Under the pieces are notes generated by a model. The model was not told where the DNA came from and ran no database searches. It was given only the letters and a program-made list of their open reading frames with translations. The translations under genes were made by a program, and so were the position numbers. A stretch of 64,000 bases of DNA. It comes from Zingiber officinale (lineage: Eukaryota > Streptophyta > Magnoliopsida > Zingiberales > Zingiberaceae). The DNA is taken from NCBI RefSeq assembly GCF_018446385.1, contig NC_055991.1, positions 99,927,712-99,991,711 of the forward strand, read 5' to 3'. Below are positions 1 to 10,551 of the stretch, one piece after another. Position 1 is the first letter of the stretch; each line of letters begins with the position of its first letter.

Positions 1-158
1 TCTCGGCGGCTAACATCTCACCGGCGATCTTTTCCGCCCATCTCCTCCTCTGTAAGCCCTCTTTCTTTGGTTACTGGGTCCTATCTACTCATTTTGCCTT
101 TCTTTCGCTCCCACTCCTTCGATTTCTCGCTGTCCTTCTATTTCCCCGAGATTTAGTC

Positions 159-2320
159 ATGGCGAGCACTTCCGGCCCGGGTATTGAGGTTCATGATCCG
201 TGGTATGTGAGTATGGAGAGTAGGTTAGATGAGGAGCACGCCCGGCGCGCTGTTAGGACCTACGGGATTCCGCATGACCATGAAATAGTTATAGCCGGCC
301 CGACCGACCGGCCCCATAACCCGCCGATCGGTACTATTTGTTTCTTTCTGGACCAATTCCAGGGCGGCCTTAGATTTCCTACCCATCCATTTATTTTGGA
401 AGTTTGTAACTATTTCCGCATCCCGCTCGGCCAACTTGTGCCGAATTCCTTTAGGTTACTGAGCGAGGTTGTCATCCTCTTTAGGTTGCATAGTATCCCA
501 CTTGACCCCAAAATATTCCACTACTTCTTCTACCCCAAACAATCCGAGTTGGGTACTTTTATTTTCCAGAGTAGAATAGGTTTCAAATTTTTTGAGAACA
601 TGCCGACCTCCAACAAGCACTGGAGGGAGTTTTTCTTTTATATGCGTCTTCCCAAGCGGCCAGCATTCCGAACCAAATGGCAACCCGCCGTGCCGACCCA
701 GCCGGAGCTCGGCAAATTCAGAAGCAATCCGGCGTACCTTCATGCGGCAAATTGCTTGTCCGGGCAGCGGTACAAAATAGACCAGTTGCTTCTCAAGGGG
801 GTGTTGTACATTTTTGGATTATCTCCCGTTCGGGCAAATCTCTCCTACCGCATGGGTAAGGACTCTATACCCCCTTCGCCTTTTTTGTCTAACTGATTTT
901 AATTTCTTCTACTGCAGCTGAAGTCATGTGGCGCTCCAAGGCTACCGATCATCTGAAACTGAAGGCTGTGGAGATTGAGGCAGCTACCAAGAGAGAGCTC
1001 GCCGAGCGGGGCCTTATCCCCAGCCGCCCGGCAGATACAGGAGAGGGTGGGGCGCAGTCCGCCCCTGAAACAGAAGTTACCCACCCCGCTTCAACGGAGG
1101 TTGAGGTGGATCCTGTTTCCTCTGCTCCAGCCGAGCTGGGAGTCCCCCCGGTCAGGGATTCATCACGGGAAGCCCGGCGGAAGCATCAAAGAGAGCCCAG
1201 CCTTCCGCCGACTCCAGAGGGCGAATCGCAGGTGCCGATCGAGGTCGCTTCTCCAGATCACACGCCTTCTCAGATCGGAACCCCCGTGGCCTCGGCCACT
1301 GCAGAGCTCTCTGGCTCTCCTCCACGAACCCGTCGTCGCTTACGACGGTTGGGTGAAGCTTCAACCATAGGGGAGCCCTCGAGTCGGGCGACCGCGGCTG
1401 AGGAAAGGCCGGCCGGCCACCCGACCATCAAGACTACCCTTCGATTCCCGTCGGAGGAATATTTACTGTCTGCTGATCAGCCATCAAGTCCCGTTCATGA
1501 AATCACCTTGACTGGTCCGCTCGCCAAACTTTTCGAGGACGCCCAGATTCGGGTGGCCCTCATGACGCCCAAGCAGCTCGGCGATAACCACATGCAGCAG
1601 GCCACTCAGGTAGGTTCATCTTTCTCCCTCTGTCATGCTACTATTTGGTTCCTGATTTTATTATTTCTCTTACAGCATTGGGCTGAGCAAATCGCCACTA
1701 GCCATCGGCTGGCCGAGCTGGAGGATCTCATGGAGAAGCTCCAAGTCTCGCGGGGTCCATCGGCCGAGCAGGAAAAACATGCTCGCGAGGCCGAACAGAA
1801 GAAGGCCGCCGACCTGGCTACAGAGGTGGCTCGACTTGAAGGCCTATTGAAGAAGCGTGACGCGGACGCCAAACGGGCTTCTGCTCGGAAGAAGCAAGCG
1901 ATCGCTGATCTGGACAAGATGAAGGTAGATGTCCGTGCGCTAGATCAGCGATCCAAGGATTTGAAGGCTCAGCTGGACGCCGAGCGGGAGGGTCGTTCGG
2001 TAGAACACACAAAGGCTGGGTTGGACTTGAAGGCCCTCCAAGATTCCCTAGTCGCTTCCCGGGCGGTACTCAAAAAGTATAAAGAGGGAGAGCCAAGTTG
2101 CTTAGCGGCAGCGCGCCAAGAATACCTCCTCTCGGAGCGGTTTGGCACGAAGTTTGGCGGTAGCGTCTCTTCCACCTTTGCCGAGGCGGTCCAGGTCACT
2201 ATGGCGTATTTGAAGAAGGGGGGGCACATTCCTGCTGACCTGAGCATTCCTCCTTCGGATCTGGCGGCCATGATTAACGATATCCCGGATGCCTTCTTCA
2301 ACTTTGAGGACCCAGAGTGA
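159..2320 (+). CDS. Retrotransposon accessory gene, putative gypsy-type transposon (Transposase_28-like) protein, three exons
   Basis: Start ATG is at 159. Exon 1 (159-855) ends at a GTAAG donor. A 62-nt intron ends at the TGCAG acceptor at 917, and exon 2 runs 918-1609. A 66-nt intron (1610-1675, GTAGGT to TTACAG) is a multiple of three and stop-free, so an unspliced frame hides it. Exon 3 runs 1676-2320. The spliced product is 677 residues in one frame. The N-terminal ~230 residues resemble the plant putative gypsy-type transposon domain (Pfam Transposase_28 type). The middle is Ser/Pro/Glu-rich, and exon 3 encodes a long Lys/Glu/Ala coiled coil (roughly residues 470-600) with an acidic C-terminus. 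It runs antisense to the gag and integrase remnants of the host element, like the accessory ORF of some Tat elements. Function is unknown. Bases 1-158 are pyrimidine-rich leader. Confidence 0.7.
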
Positions 2321-2731
2321 GGCGAGTTTCTCTAAGTACCTTTTGTATCTCATCCGCTCGACGGATGTAAAATTCTTGTATGTGTCATTCGACCTAACTT
2401 TTCTTCTAATGAAACTGCTCCTTTGCTTTTATTTTCGTTTATCCTTCACTGTCTTCTCCTGTTTATTTAGCGCTTATTCATAGAGCTAAGCCCCACGTGT
2501 TTTCCACTATTCGGCCGATCAGCTTGATCAATTGACCCGAAATCGTTAAATGCCCCACTACCCTGTTTGCATTCAGTGGACGCCAAGTATTGGCAGCCCA
2601 ACATCCGATCGGACTTAATGAATTTATAAAATAGTGCCTGAGACCGTTCGTTATTCGGCGTCCCTAGTTCCGCCCGGTAAGTCCGCAGCTGCGGGCTTTA
2701 CTCCTGAGTTCCGATGCAAGCTTACCCGGTT
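2321..2731. other. Non-coding stretch between accessory gene and minisatellites
   Basis: AT-richer sequence with no supported ORF. It probably holds the 3' UTR of the accessory gene. It passes at about 2680 into the first degenerate minisatellite sequence. Confidence 0.5.
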
Positions 2732-3457
2732 GTTTATAGCCGGTCGGCGCGGCTCTCGATCTTTAACGACGGAGCTCGTCGGCGCGGATATTTATAGCCG
2801 GTCGGCGCGGCTCTCGATCTTTAACGACGGAGCTCGTCGGCGCGGATATTTATAGCCGGTCGGCGCGGCTCTCGATCTTTAACGACGGAGCTCGTCGGCG
2901 CGGATATTTATAGCCAGTCGGCGCGGCTCTCGATCTTTAACGACGGAGCTCGTCGGCGCGGATATTTATAGCCGGTCGGCGCGGCTCTCGATCTTTAACG
3001 ACGGAGCTCGTCGGCGCGGATATTTATAGCCGGTCGGCGCGGCTCTCGATCTTTAACGACGGAGCTCGTCGGCGCGGATATTTATAGCCGGTCGGCGCGG
3101 CTCTCGATCTTTAACGACGGAGCTCGTCGGCGCGGATATTTATAGCCGGTCGGCGCGGCTCTCGATCTTTAACGACGGAGCTCGTCGGCGCGGATATTTA
3201 TAGCCGGTCGGCGCGGCTCTCGATGTTTAACGACGGAGCTCGTCGGCGCGGATATTTATAGCCGGTCGGCGCGGCTCTCGATCTTTAACGACGGAGCTCG
3301 TCGGCGCGGCTCTCGATCTTTAACGACGGAGCTCGTCGGCGCGGATATTTATAGCCGGTCGGCGCGACTCTCGATCTTTAACGATGGAGCTCGTCGGCGC
3401 GGATATTTATAGCCGGTCGGCGCGGCTCTCGATCTTTAACGACGGAGCTCGTCGGCC
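2732..3457. repeat. 58-bp minisatellite, about 12.5 copies
   Basis: The unit contains TATTTATAGCCGGTCGGCGC and GATCTTTAACGACGGAGCTC and repeats every 58 bp with very few changes (for example A for G near 2914 and G for C near 3224). One unit near 3300-3340 is shortened, and the array ends at GTCGGCCTTTAAGG. The near identity of units implies recent expansion or homogenisation. It lies in the 3' part of the Tat-derived element. Confidence 0.95.
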
Positions 3458-3514
3458 TTTAAGGCTAACTTCTTACCAGGCCGAGCGGCCTAGCCTTCGT
3501 TCTCGAGCTCCTAG

Positions 3515-5835
3515 CTCGGATATAAACCTCCCGACCGAACGGCTCGGGGGCCTTCATCATCGAGCCCGTGGCTCGGATATAAACCACCCGGCCGAACGGC
3601 TCGGGGGCCTTCAACATCGAGCCCCTGGCTCGGATATAAACCACCCGGCCGAACGGCTCGGGGGCCTTCGTCATCGAGCCCGTGGCTCGGATATAAACCA
3701 CCCGGCCGCTCGGCTCGGGGGCCTTCGTCATCGAGCCCGTGGCTCGGATATAAACCACCCGGCCGCTCGGCTCGGGGGCCTTCGTCATCGAGCCCGTGGC
3801 TCGGATATAAACCACCCGGCCGAACGGCTCGGGGGCCTTCATCATCGAGCCCGTGGCTCGGATATAAACCACCCGGCCGAACGGCTCGGGGGCCTTCGTC
3901 ATCGAGCCCCTGGCTCGGATATAAACCACCCGGCCGAACGGCTCGGGGGCCTTCGTCATCGAGCCCGTGGCTCGGATATAAACCACCCGGCCGAACGGCT
4001 CGGGGGCCTTCGTCATCGAGCCCGTGGCTCGGATATAAACCACCCGGCCGCTCGGCTCGGGGGCCTTCGTCATCGAGCCCGTGGCTCGGATATAAACCAC
4101 CCGGCCGCTCGGCTCGGGGGCCTTCGTCATCGAGCCCGTGGCTCGGATATAAACCACCCGGCCGAACGGCTCGGGGGCCTTCGTCATCGAGCCCGTGGCT
4201 CGGATATAAACCACCCGGCCGCTCGGCTCGGGGGCCTTCGTCATCGAGCCCGTGGCTCGGATATAAACCTCCCGGCCGATCGGCTCGGGGGCCTTCGTCA
4301 TCGAGCCTGTGGCTCGGATATAAACCTCCCGGCCGATCGGCTCGGGGGCCTTCGTCATCGAGCCTGTGGCTCGGATATAAACCTCCCGGCCGAACGGCTC
4401 GGGGGCCTTCGTCATCGAGCCTGTGGCTCGGATATAAACCTCCCGGCCGATCGGCTCGGGGGCCTTCGTCATCGAGCCCGTGGCTCGGATATAAACCACC
4501 GGCCGAACGGCTCGGGGGCCTTCATCATCGAGCCCGTGGCTCGGATATAAACCACCCGGCCGCTCGGCTCGGGGGCCTTCGTCATCGAGCCCGTGGCTCG
4601 GATATAAACCACCCGGCCGCTCGGCTCGGGGGCCTTCGTCATCGAGCCCGTGGCTCGGATATAAACCACCGGCCGAACGGCTCGGGGGCCTTCATCATCG
4701 AGCCCGTGGCTCGGATATAAACCACCCGGCCGCTCGGCTCGGGGGCCTTCGTCATCGAGCCCGTGGCTCGGATATAAACCACCCGGCCGCTCGGCTCGGG
4801 GGCCTTCGTCATCGAGCCCGTGGCTCGGATATAAACCACCCGGCCGCTCGGCTCGGGGGCCTTCGTCATCGAGCCCATGGCTCGGATATAAACCACCCGG
4901 CCGAACGGCTCGGGGGCCTTCGTCATCGAGCCCGTGGCTCGGATATAAACCACCCGGCCGCTCGACTCGGGGGCCTTCGTCATCGAGCCCGTGGCTCGGA
5001 TATAAACCACCGGCCGAACGGCTCGGGGGCCTTCATCATCGAGCCCGTGGCTCGGATATAAACCACCCGGCCGCTCGGCTCGGGGGCCTTCGTCATCGAG
5101 CCCGTGGCTCGGATATAAACCACCCGGCCGCTCGGCTCGGGGGCCTTCGTCATCGAGCCCGTGGCTCGGATATAAACCACCCGGCCGAACGGCTCGGGGG
5201 CCTCCATCATCAAGCCCGTGGCTCGGATATAAACCACTCGGCCGCTCAGCTCGGGGGCCTTCGTCATCGAGCCCGTGGCTCGGATATAAACCACCCGGCC
5301 GCTCGGCTCGGGGGCCTTCGTCATCGAGCCCGTGGCTCGGATATAAACCACCCGGCCGAACGGCTCGGGGGCCTTCATCATCGAGCCCGTGGCTCGGATA
5401 TAAACCACCCGGCCGCTCGGCTCGGGGGCCTTCGTCATCGAGCCCGTGGCTCGGATATAAACCACCCGGCCGCTCGGCTCGGGGGCCTTCGTCATCGAGC
5501 CCGTGGCTCGGATATAAACCACCCGGCCGAACGGCTCGGGGGCCTTCATCATCGAGCCAGTGGCTCGGATATAAACCACCCGGCCGAACGGCTCGGGGGG
5601 CCTTCGTCATCGAGCCCGTGGCTCGGATATAAACCACCCGGCCGCTCGGCTCGGGGGCCTTCGTCATCGAGCCCGTGGCTCGGATATAAACCACCCGGCC
5701 GAACGGCTCGGGGGCCTTCATCATCGAGCTCGTGGCTCGGATATAAACCACCCGGCCGAACGGCTCGGGGGCCTTCGTCATCGAGCTCGTGGCTCGGATA
5801 TAAACCACCCGGCCGCTCGGCTCGGGGGCCTTCGT
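3515..5835. repeat. 57-bp minisatellite, about 41 copies, with trimer higher-order structure
   Basis: The unit contains GGCTCGGATATAAACCACCC, a GGCTCGGGGGCCTT core and CATCGAGCCCGTGG. Variants differ at the middle triplet (CCGAAC, CCGCTC, CCGATC) and at TTCGTC versus TTCATC. Because 57 is a multiple of three and the unit has no stop in several frames, it creates long 19-residue-periodic ORFs on both strands that I do not regard as genes. From about 4500 the variants recur every third unit (170-171 bp), with 56-bp units marking the trimer near 4500, 4669 and 5008. A degenerate unit lies at 3460-3514. Confidence 0.95.
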
Positions 5836-5922
5836 GCAATTACCCGCTCGACGAACTATGCTAAATATATTTGCTTCCTGCATTTCAAGTACATGGGTAA
5901 CCAAAGTACATGTGAAATTACA

Positions 5923-6153
5923 TTAGCACACCTCTCTTCCAGCGCGGTACGTCTGGAGATGATTTGCGATCCATGGTCGATCCAGCTGCCGAAGTCGTCG
6001 ACCGGCTCCGGCCAGCAATATCTTCCTAGCCAGCGACCATTCCCCCGGATGTCCTCCACATGACCCTTGGTGTACTTCCTGGAGGATGTTGCCTGAGCTC
6101 ATGCCCTTCAAGAGCGGTCGGGAGAAGGTCTTCTTGTAAAGAAGCACAAGCCT
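5923..6153 (-). pseudogene. Tat integrase N-terminal (zinc-binding) remnant
   Basis: The minus-strand translation contains LYKKTFSRPLLKG, EVHQGSCGGHPG and SLARKILLAG, which match the segment leading into the HHCC zinc-binding region of Tat-lineage integrases. The frame is lost just after LLAG; a neighbouring frame resumes with YCWP, as expected of the next integrase motif. No catalytic DDE core follows. The minisatellite begins within about 90 bases, so the rest of pol is deleted. Confidence 0.65.
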
Positions 6154-6246
6154 TTCTTATAACATCCATTTCATGCAGCAACACTTGGCTACTACAATAA
6201 TCGTGACTGGCGGAAGATATCCCTCTTTGTAAAGAAACACAAGCCT
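6131..6246. repeat. Direct repeat at the gag-integrase deletion junction
   Basis: TTGTAAAGAAGCACAAGCCT (6134-6153) recurs as TTGTAAAGAAACACAAGCCT (6227-6246), with one mismatch. On the minus strand both encode a LV(F/L)LYK peptide, the natural start of the integrase remnant. About 73 bases separate the copies. This looks like a scar of the internal deletion or template switch that removed most of pol. Confidence 0.6.
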
Positions 6247-6829
6247 GGTCCCATTGTATTCGCCGATCGCCGAGGGCACGTAGCGCTTGGGAAGAGGATC
6301 TAGTAAGCTAGCTTCTGAGAATTGCTGGTCGACCCGATCGGGTGAAGAATCCGATCGGGGGGGCTTCGACCTTCCTGTTGCCCCGCCTTGGTGCATCTCC
6401 TGACGAAAAGCCTCTATCCCGATCAACTATTGCGGCTTCAAGAGCGCGGAAGAGAGCTCGATGAAATGGCACTGTGGCCGAGGGTGTATCCGCTCGGGCA
6501 CCAGACGCTGACGTTTCTTGCTGCACGGGCCGCTCGACTGATGCCTTCTGTTTTTGCTCCATAAGCTTGGCGGCCCTTATTTCGATCAGAGCGTCGAGTG
6601 CCTCCTTTGAAAGCGTCACCGTGTGTTGTCGTCCAGCCTCGTCCACATGTTCCGGGCGGTTTGCTTGCGCCGCCCGGCCTGCTGAAGCCGAGGTTGTTTG
6701 CTGTTGCGCTCGCTCAGCCTGTGCTTTCTCTTTTTGCTGCGTCGTTACCTTGGCTGCCCTCGCCTCGACTATAGCGTCAAACTCTTCTTGTGAGAGTGCC
6801 ACGGTATGTAGTCTTCCAGCCTCGTCCAT
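6247..6829 (-). pseudogene. Tat-lineage gag N-terminal remnant
   Basis: It starts at an ATG 26 bases downstream (minus strand) of the PBS, the usual position of gag. The N-terminus has two related blocks, DEAGRLHTVALSQEEFDAIV and DEAGRQHTVTLSKEALDALI, each followed by Lys/Gln/Ala-rich sequence, then a stop at 6308. The continuation in another frame has FSEASLLDPLPKRYVPSAIG and EYNGT, matching the conserved entry to the Tat capsid region (LP..Y.PPAIGEYDGT). The homology stops at about 6247, where it meets the integrase-like repeat. It is frameshifted and truncated, and no zinc knuckle is present. Confidence 0.65.
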
Positions 6830-6854
6830 TGCCTCTGCTCGGATGCAGGTGCGT

Positions 6855-6871
6855 TCCCACAGACGGCGCCA
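6855..6871 (-). other. Primer-binding site of the Tat-like element
   Basis: The minus strand reads TGGCGCCGTCTGTGGGA three bases after the LTR end. The first nine or so bases match the 3' end of plant tRNA-Asp (complement of ...GGCGCCA), and this form is common in Tat-type elements. Confidence 0.7.
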
Positions 6872-6874
6872 AAT

Positions 6875-7514
6875 TGATCCTGTCCGAACTAGGAGTCAAC
6901 GGACGCTGGGGACGTGGCGCTCCCTGCTGGATCCTCGAGTACTCCGGCGAACCTGCAACAAAACCGAGCCGGGGGGATGTCCCGGCGACGGCCCTCCGAC
7001 GCTTAAGTCAGGCGAAGGAACAATAAAGTGGCTGCAGGATCAGTAGACTTGCGTACCTCCGGTTGAAGAAATGGAGGCCTTATATAGACCTCTGGAAGGA
7101 GCCTAGGGACACCAATCGAAGCAATCACCTGCTTTCGACCATGCCTAGGTATGGGCTTGTCAGAAGGGCATCCATAAGACCATACTGCTACTGTGCCAAC
7201 CTGTGCATGACGTGATGGTGGGGCCTTTGATAGTGTCATCTTGCGTACAGTCTAATCATCATGCCTTTGCTAACATATCACATCCCGAGCCGAGCGAATG
7301 GGTCGCTCGGCTGACCGCTGTTCCCTCGCCCCGATTCTGGCCAAGCGGACACCTCCGCTCGGTCACCCTTTCCTCGGCCGAGCGGGTACCTCCGCTCGGC
7401 CACTTGGCTCCGATTCTGCTTTGGCGTCGGAAACCCAAACCTTTGGCTGGGTAATCTATGGTTCCGCTCGGATGGGACCCCATCTATGGGTCCCTCATTC
7501 TTACCGTCGGATCA
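6875..7514 (-). mobile_element. 5' LTR of the Tat-like element (640 bp)
   Basis: It is bounded by TGATCC at 6875 and GGATCA at 7514, an exact inverted terminal pair, with the PBS just inside. On the minus strand a TATATAAG box lies at 7086-7079, followed by CTGACTTAAGCGTCGGAGGG, a conserved element of Tat LTRs. TATTT at 7515-7519 is the presumed target duplication. Confidence 0.8.
7079..7086 (-). promoter_or_regulatory. Candidate TATA box in the Tat LTR
   Basis: TATATAAG on the minus strand, inside the LTR and upstream of the conserved GCGTCGGAGGG stretch and PBS. The position suits the U3/R promoter of the element. Confidence 0.5.
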
Positions 7515-7893
7515 TATTTATAAAATTTAAATTTAGAGAATGAATAAAATAGTTAATGTAAACATTTTTTTTAATATAAAATTTATGATAAATCTTGTAT
7601 TTAGCAAAAGATAAGATGGGTACTCTTGCAAATACAGAAATGAACGTGTTAGTGACTCTGAACGTCAGTGGGATTCCAATGATATACTTAATTATCTATT
7701 AGGATCTATATGTGATTCTCTAAATTCATTTAATGGGTAATTTATGGGATCAGACCTTTATCTATTGAATTAATAGCTGAATACTGAATTAAAAAAAAAA
7801 AAACGTGTTCACTGATTATGAATTAGCATAAAATGTGGACGGCAGGATTTGAATCTGCGCCGGCAGAGCCCACATAATTTCTACTCATGTCCG

Positions 7894-10058
7894 ATGAACG
7901 AACTTATTCTATGTTATTCAATAAATCCGAAACCCGGGCCGGACCAGATGCGCAGCCAACTCCATATCCCCTGCCTCCTGCCCCGCTGCGCTCTCTCACT
8001 TCGCCCCATCTTCCCTGATCCCTACTCTCTCTCTGCCCTTCTGCACCATTGCTCCTCCCCCGCTCTTCCCCGCTACGGCCAGCAAGCCCATGCCATCGCC
8101 CTCACCTCCTTCCTCGCCGCTCACCCCCTCGTCGCCGCCCGCCTCATCGGCATGTACTCCGCTTGCTGCATGCCCAAAGCCGCCTCCCTCGTCTTCAATA
8201 CCGCCCCGAACTCAGCCCTCTCCAATCGCGTCCTCTGGACCACACTCATCGCCGGCCTTGTCCGCAACGGCGATCACCGCGCCGCTATGGAGAAGTTCCG
8301 CACCATGCAGGTCATGGGCGTCCCGCCCAACAACTTCACCCTCCCCACGGTGCTCTCAGCCTGCGCCTCAGAGAGAGCCCTCCGCTTCGGCTGTCAGGTC
8401 CACGGCTGTGCGCTTCGAACTGGTTTCGGTGCCAGCCCCTTCGTACAGAGCTCGCTTGTCGGCCTCTACTCCAACTGCTCCGATCTCGCCAGCGCCGACC
8501 GGGTTCTCCAGACGTCGGACTCTGACGACCCGGTCCCGTGGAATACCCTTATCGTGAACTGTACGCGATCGGCGCGGCACGAACACGCCCTCTCCCTCTT
8601 TGTGCAAATGCACCTTCGAGGCCTCGCGCTGGACGAGTTCACGTTCCCCTCCGCTCTCAACTCCGCCGCCTTCTCGGGTGACTCAGGAATCGGAAGATGC
8701 ATCCATTGTATGGTTCTCCGGAGCGGCTTCGACTCTCACAGGCACGTTGCCAACGCCTTGGTGGACATGTACGTTAAGATGAGAGATTTCACTCACGCCC
8801 GCGGGGTGTTCGACCAAATGCCGGAGAGGGATGTTGTGACATGGACCTCCCTCCTCGTTGGACATGCGCGTCAGGGTTCCCACGAGGTCGCCCTTCAACT
8901 CTACTCCGACATGCTTGCCCGTGGAGTTGAACCGGACGAGTTTGCCGTGGCAGGGGTGCTGAGTTCCTGTGCCAGTTCGACCGCGCTAGAGCTCGGCCGC
9001 CAGGTGCACGCTGCCATCGTCCACCGCGGCCTCGATGCTTTTGTCTCGGTTTCCAACGCGCTGATCACCTTGTACGCCCGTAGTGGGTCCATCGACGAAG
9101 CCCGCGCTGTGTTCGAGAAGTCGCTCTGCCGCCGAGACACGGTCACGTGGACGGCTCTCATCATGGGCTACGCCCAAAACGGGCGGGGTGGGGATTCCCT
9201 CCGCCTCTAGCAATGCTCGGGGCAGGAGCTCGTCCGGACTATGTGACCTTCATCGGCCTGATCTTTGCGTGCAGCCACGCTGGTCTCGTCGAATCAGGGC
9301 GAGTCCACTTCGAGTCGATGGAGAAAGTCTACGGCATAACCCCCGGACCGGAGCACTACTCGTGCATGGTGGATCTGCTGGGCCGGTGTGGTCGTGTGGA
9401 GGAGGCGGTCGAGCTGCTGGGTCGGATGGACGGCGAGCCAGACGCGACCATGTGGAAGTCGCTGTTGGCTGCTTGCCGGGTGCATCGGAACATACCGCTG
9501 GCTGAGCGCGCGGCGGAACGCCTTTTTAAGCTGGCGCCGGAGGATGCAGTGCCGTACGTGATGCTGGCAAATGTATACACTGCGGCAGGACGGTGGTTGG
9601 ACGTAGCACGTGTGAGGTCGCTGATGAGGGCGCGCGGGGTGATCAAGGAGCCTGGGTGGAGCTGGATGGAGGAGGGCGGAGCGGTGCACGCATTCAAGGC
9701 AGGGGACAGGGACCACGCACAGGCGAAGGAGATCTTTGCCAAGGTGAGGGAGATGATGCAGAGGATCAAGGAGGGTTACACGGCCGACACAGGGTTTGCT
9801 TTGCACCACGAGGAGGAGGAGGGGAAGGCAGAGGAACTGGCGGTGCACAGCGAGAGGCTGGCCGTGGCCTTTGGACTCATCAACTCCGCTTCCCATGGTA
9901 AGCCTATAAGGGTGTACAAGAATCTGCGTGTTTGCGACGACTGCCACACCGCGCTCAAACTAATCGCTAAGGTGTATGACAAGGTAATCATTCTGAGAGA
10001 TGCCAATTGCTTCCATCACATGAGGGATGGGATCTGTTCTTGTGGTGATTATTGGTGA
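7894..10058 (+). pseudogene. DYW-type PPR gene, copy 1 (frameshifted)
   Basis: Same gene as the intact copy at 23097-25268. A 4-nt deletion (CGAC, relative to copy 3) turns the Leu-Tyr-Asp-Ala region into an immediate TAG at 9208-9210. This leaves 438 residues of PPR repeats without the E and DYW domains. The rest stays open in the shifted frame to 10058 and still encodes PGWSWME, HSE, CxxCH and a canonical DYW end. A further in-frame 3-nt loss lies near 9773. It could make a truncated PPR protein, but editing function would be lost. Confidence 0.85.
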
Positions 10059-10215
10059 TTCCTCTCTCCCTGAGCTTGGGAATGAGCTTTCTTGACTCTA
10101 ATCTCTAGTGAAAGATGATCGATGCCAGTGAAGCTAAAATGCTGCTATGTCAACATGCTGAAATCATCCAAGCCGCATGCTTCCTCAAGTCCCAGGAATG
10201 ACACTCTGGGGCTAT

Positions 10216-10366
10216 GTTCTTATCATTCATTTATTCGTAGCTTAATTTAGTCTACGAGACATGGTTGAATTGGTTAGTGCAGGATAGAAGCTCTATTCTT
10301 TATCATTCATTCATTTATAGCTTAATTTAGTGCCTGAGTCAGGCTTGAATTGGTTATTGCCGGATT
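10216..10366. repeat. Imperfect ~70-bp direct repeat in the PPR 3' flank
   Basis: 10216-10285 and 10296-10366 share TATCATTCATTTAT, TAGCTTAATTTAGT and TTGAATTGGTTA. The same pair is present in units 2 (about 17827-17977) and 3 (about 25426-25576), so it predates the segmental duplication. The rest of 10059-10551 holds no gene that I can support. Confidence 0.7.
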
Positions 10367-10551
10367 AAATTTATTATAATAGAAAGGGGTTGATTCTCTC
10401 CAAAGATGAATGAATAATCCTATTTTTAGTGGTCAATTATAGTTTTTCGATTTATTCCCTTACATATAATTGTGGGGTCGATCGTGTAGAATCGTTGGGA
10501 CGATAGATTTCACTTTTTATTACAATTTATAGCTTAATCTGCCAAGTGTAC

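Larger units (their letters stand above)
1..7514 (-). mobile_element. Internally deleted Tat-lineage Ty3/gypsy retrotransposon (3' end outside window)
   Basis: Read on the minus strand, the order is 5' LTR (7514-6875), primer-binding site (6871-6855), gag start (6829-6247), integrase remnant (6153-5923), minisatellites (5835-2732), then a gene antisense to the element (159-2320 on plus). The 3' LTR must lie left of base 1. Protease, RT and RNase H are missing, so the element is non-autonomous. In the Tat lineage an extra antisense ORF and tandem repeats downstream of pol are known, which fits this layout. The LTR ends are TGATCC and GGATCA. The 5 bp TATTT at 7515-7519 is the expected target duplication, but its partner is not visible. 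It is possible, though less likely, that the antisense gene belongs to a second, abutting element. Confidence 0.75.

Noticed and set aside
926-2320. Treating the downstream frame (ATG 926) as a separate gene
   Set aside because: A GTAAG donor at 856 and a TGCAG acceptor at 917 join the upstream frame in phase, so it is exons 2-3 of one gene.
3515-5835. CRISPR-like regular repeats
   Set aside because: Units are directly adjacent with no unique spacers, and the context is a plant retroelement; this is a minisatellite.
3384-5904. Long ORFs on both strands (up to 421 codons) through the 57-bp array
   Set aside because: They exist only because the unit is a multiple of three without stops. Frames occur on both strands with 19-residue periodicity, and no start context or domain supports a protein.
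8049-9947. Overlapping ORFs in other frames and on the minus strand across the PPR copies
   Set aside because: They are shadows of a GC-rich coding sequence; the true frame has PPR, E and DYW motifs.
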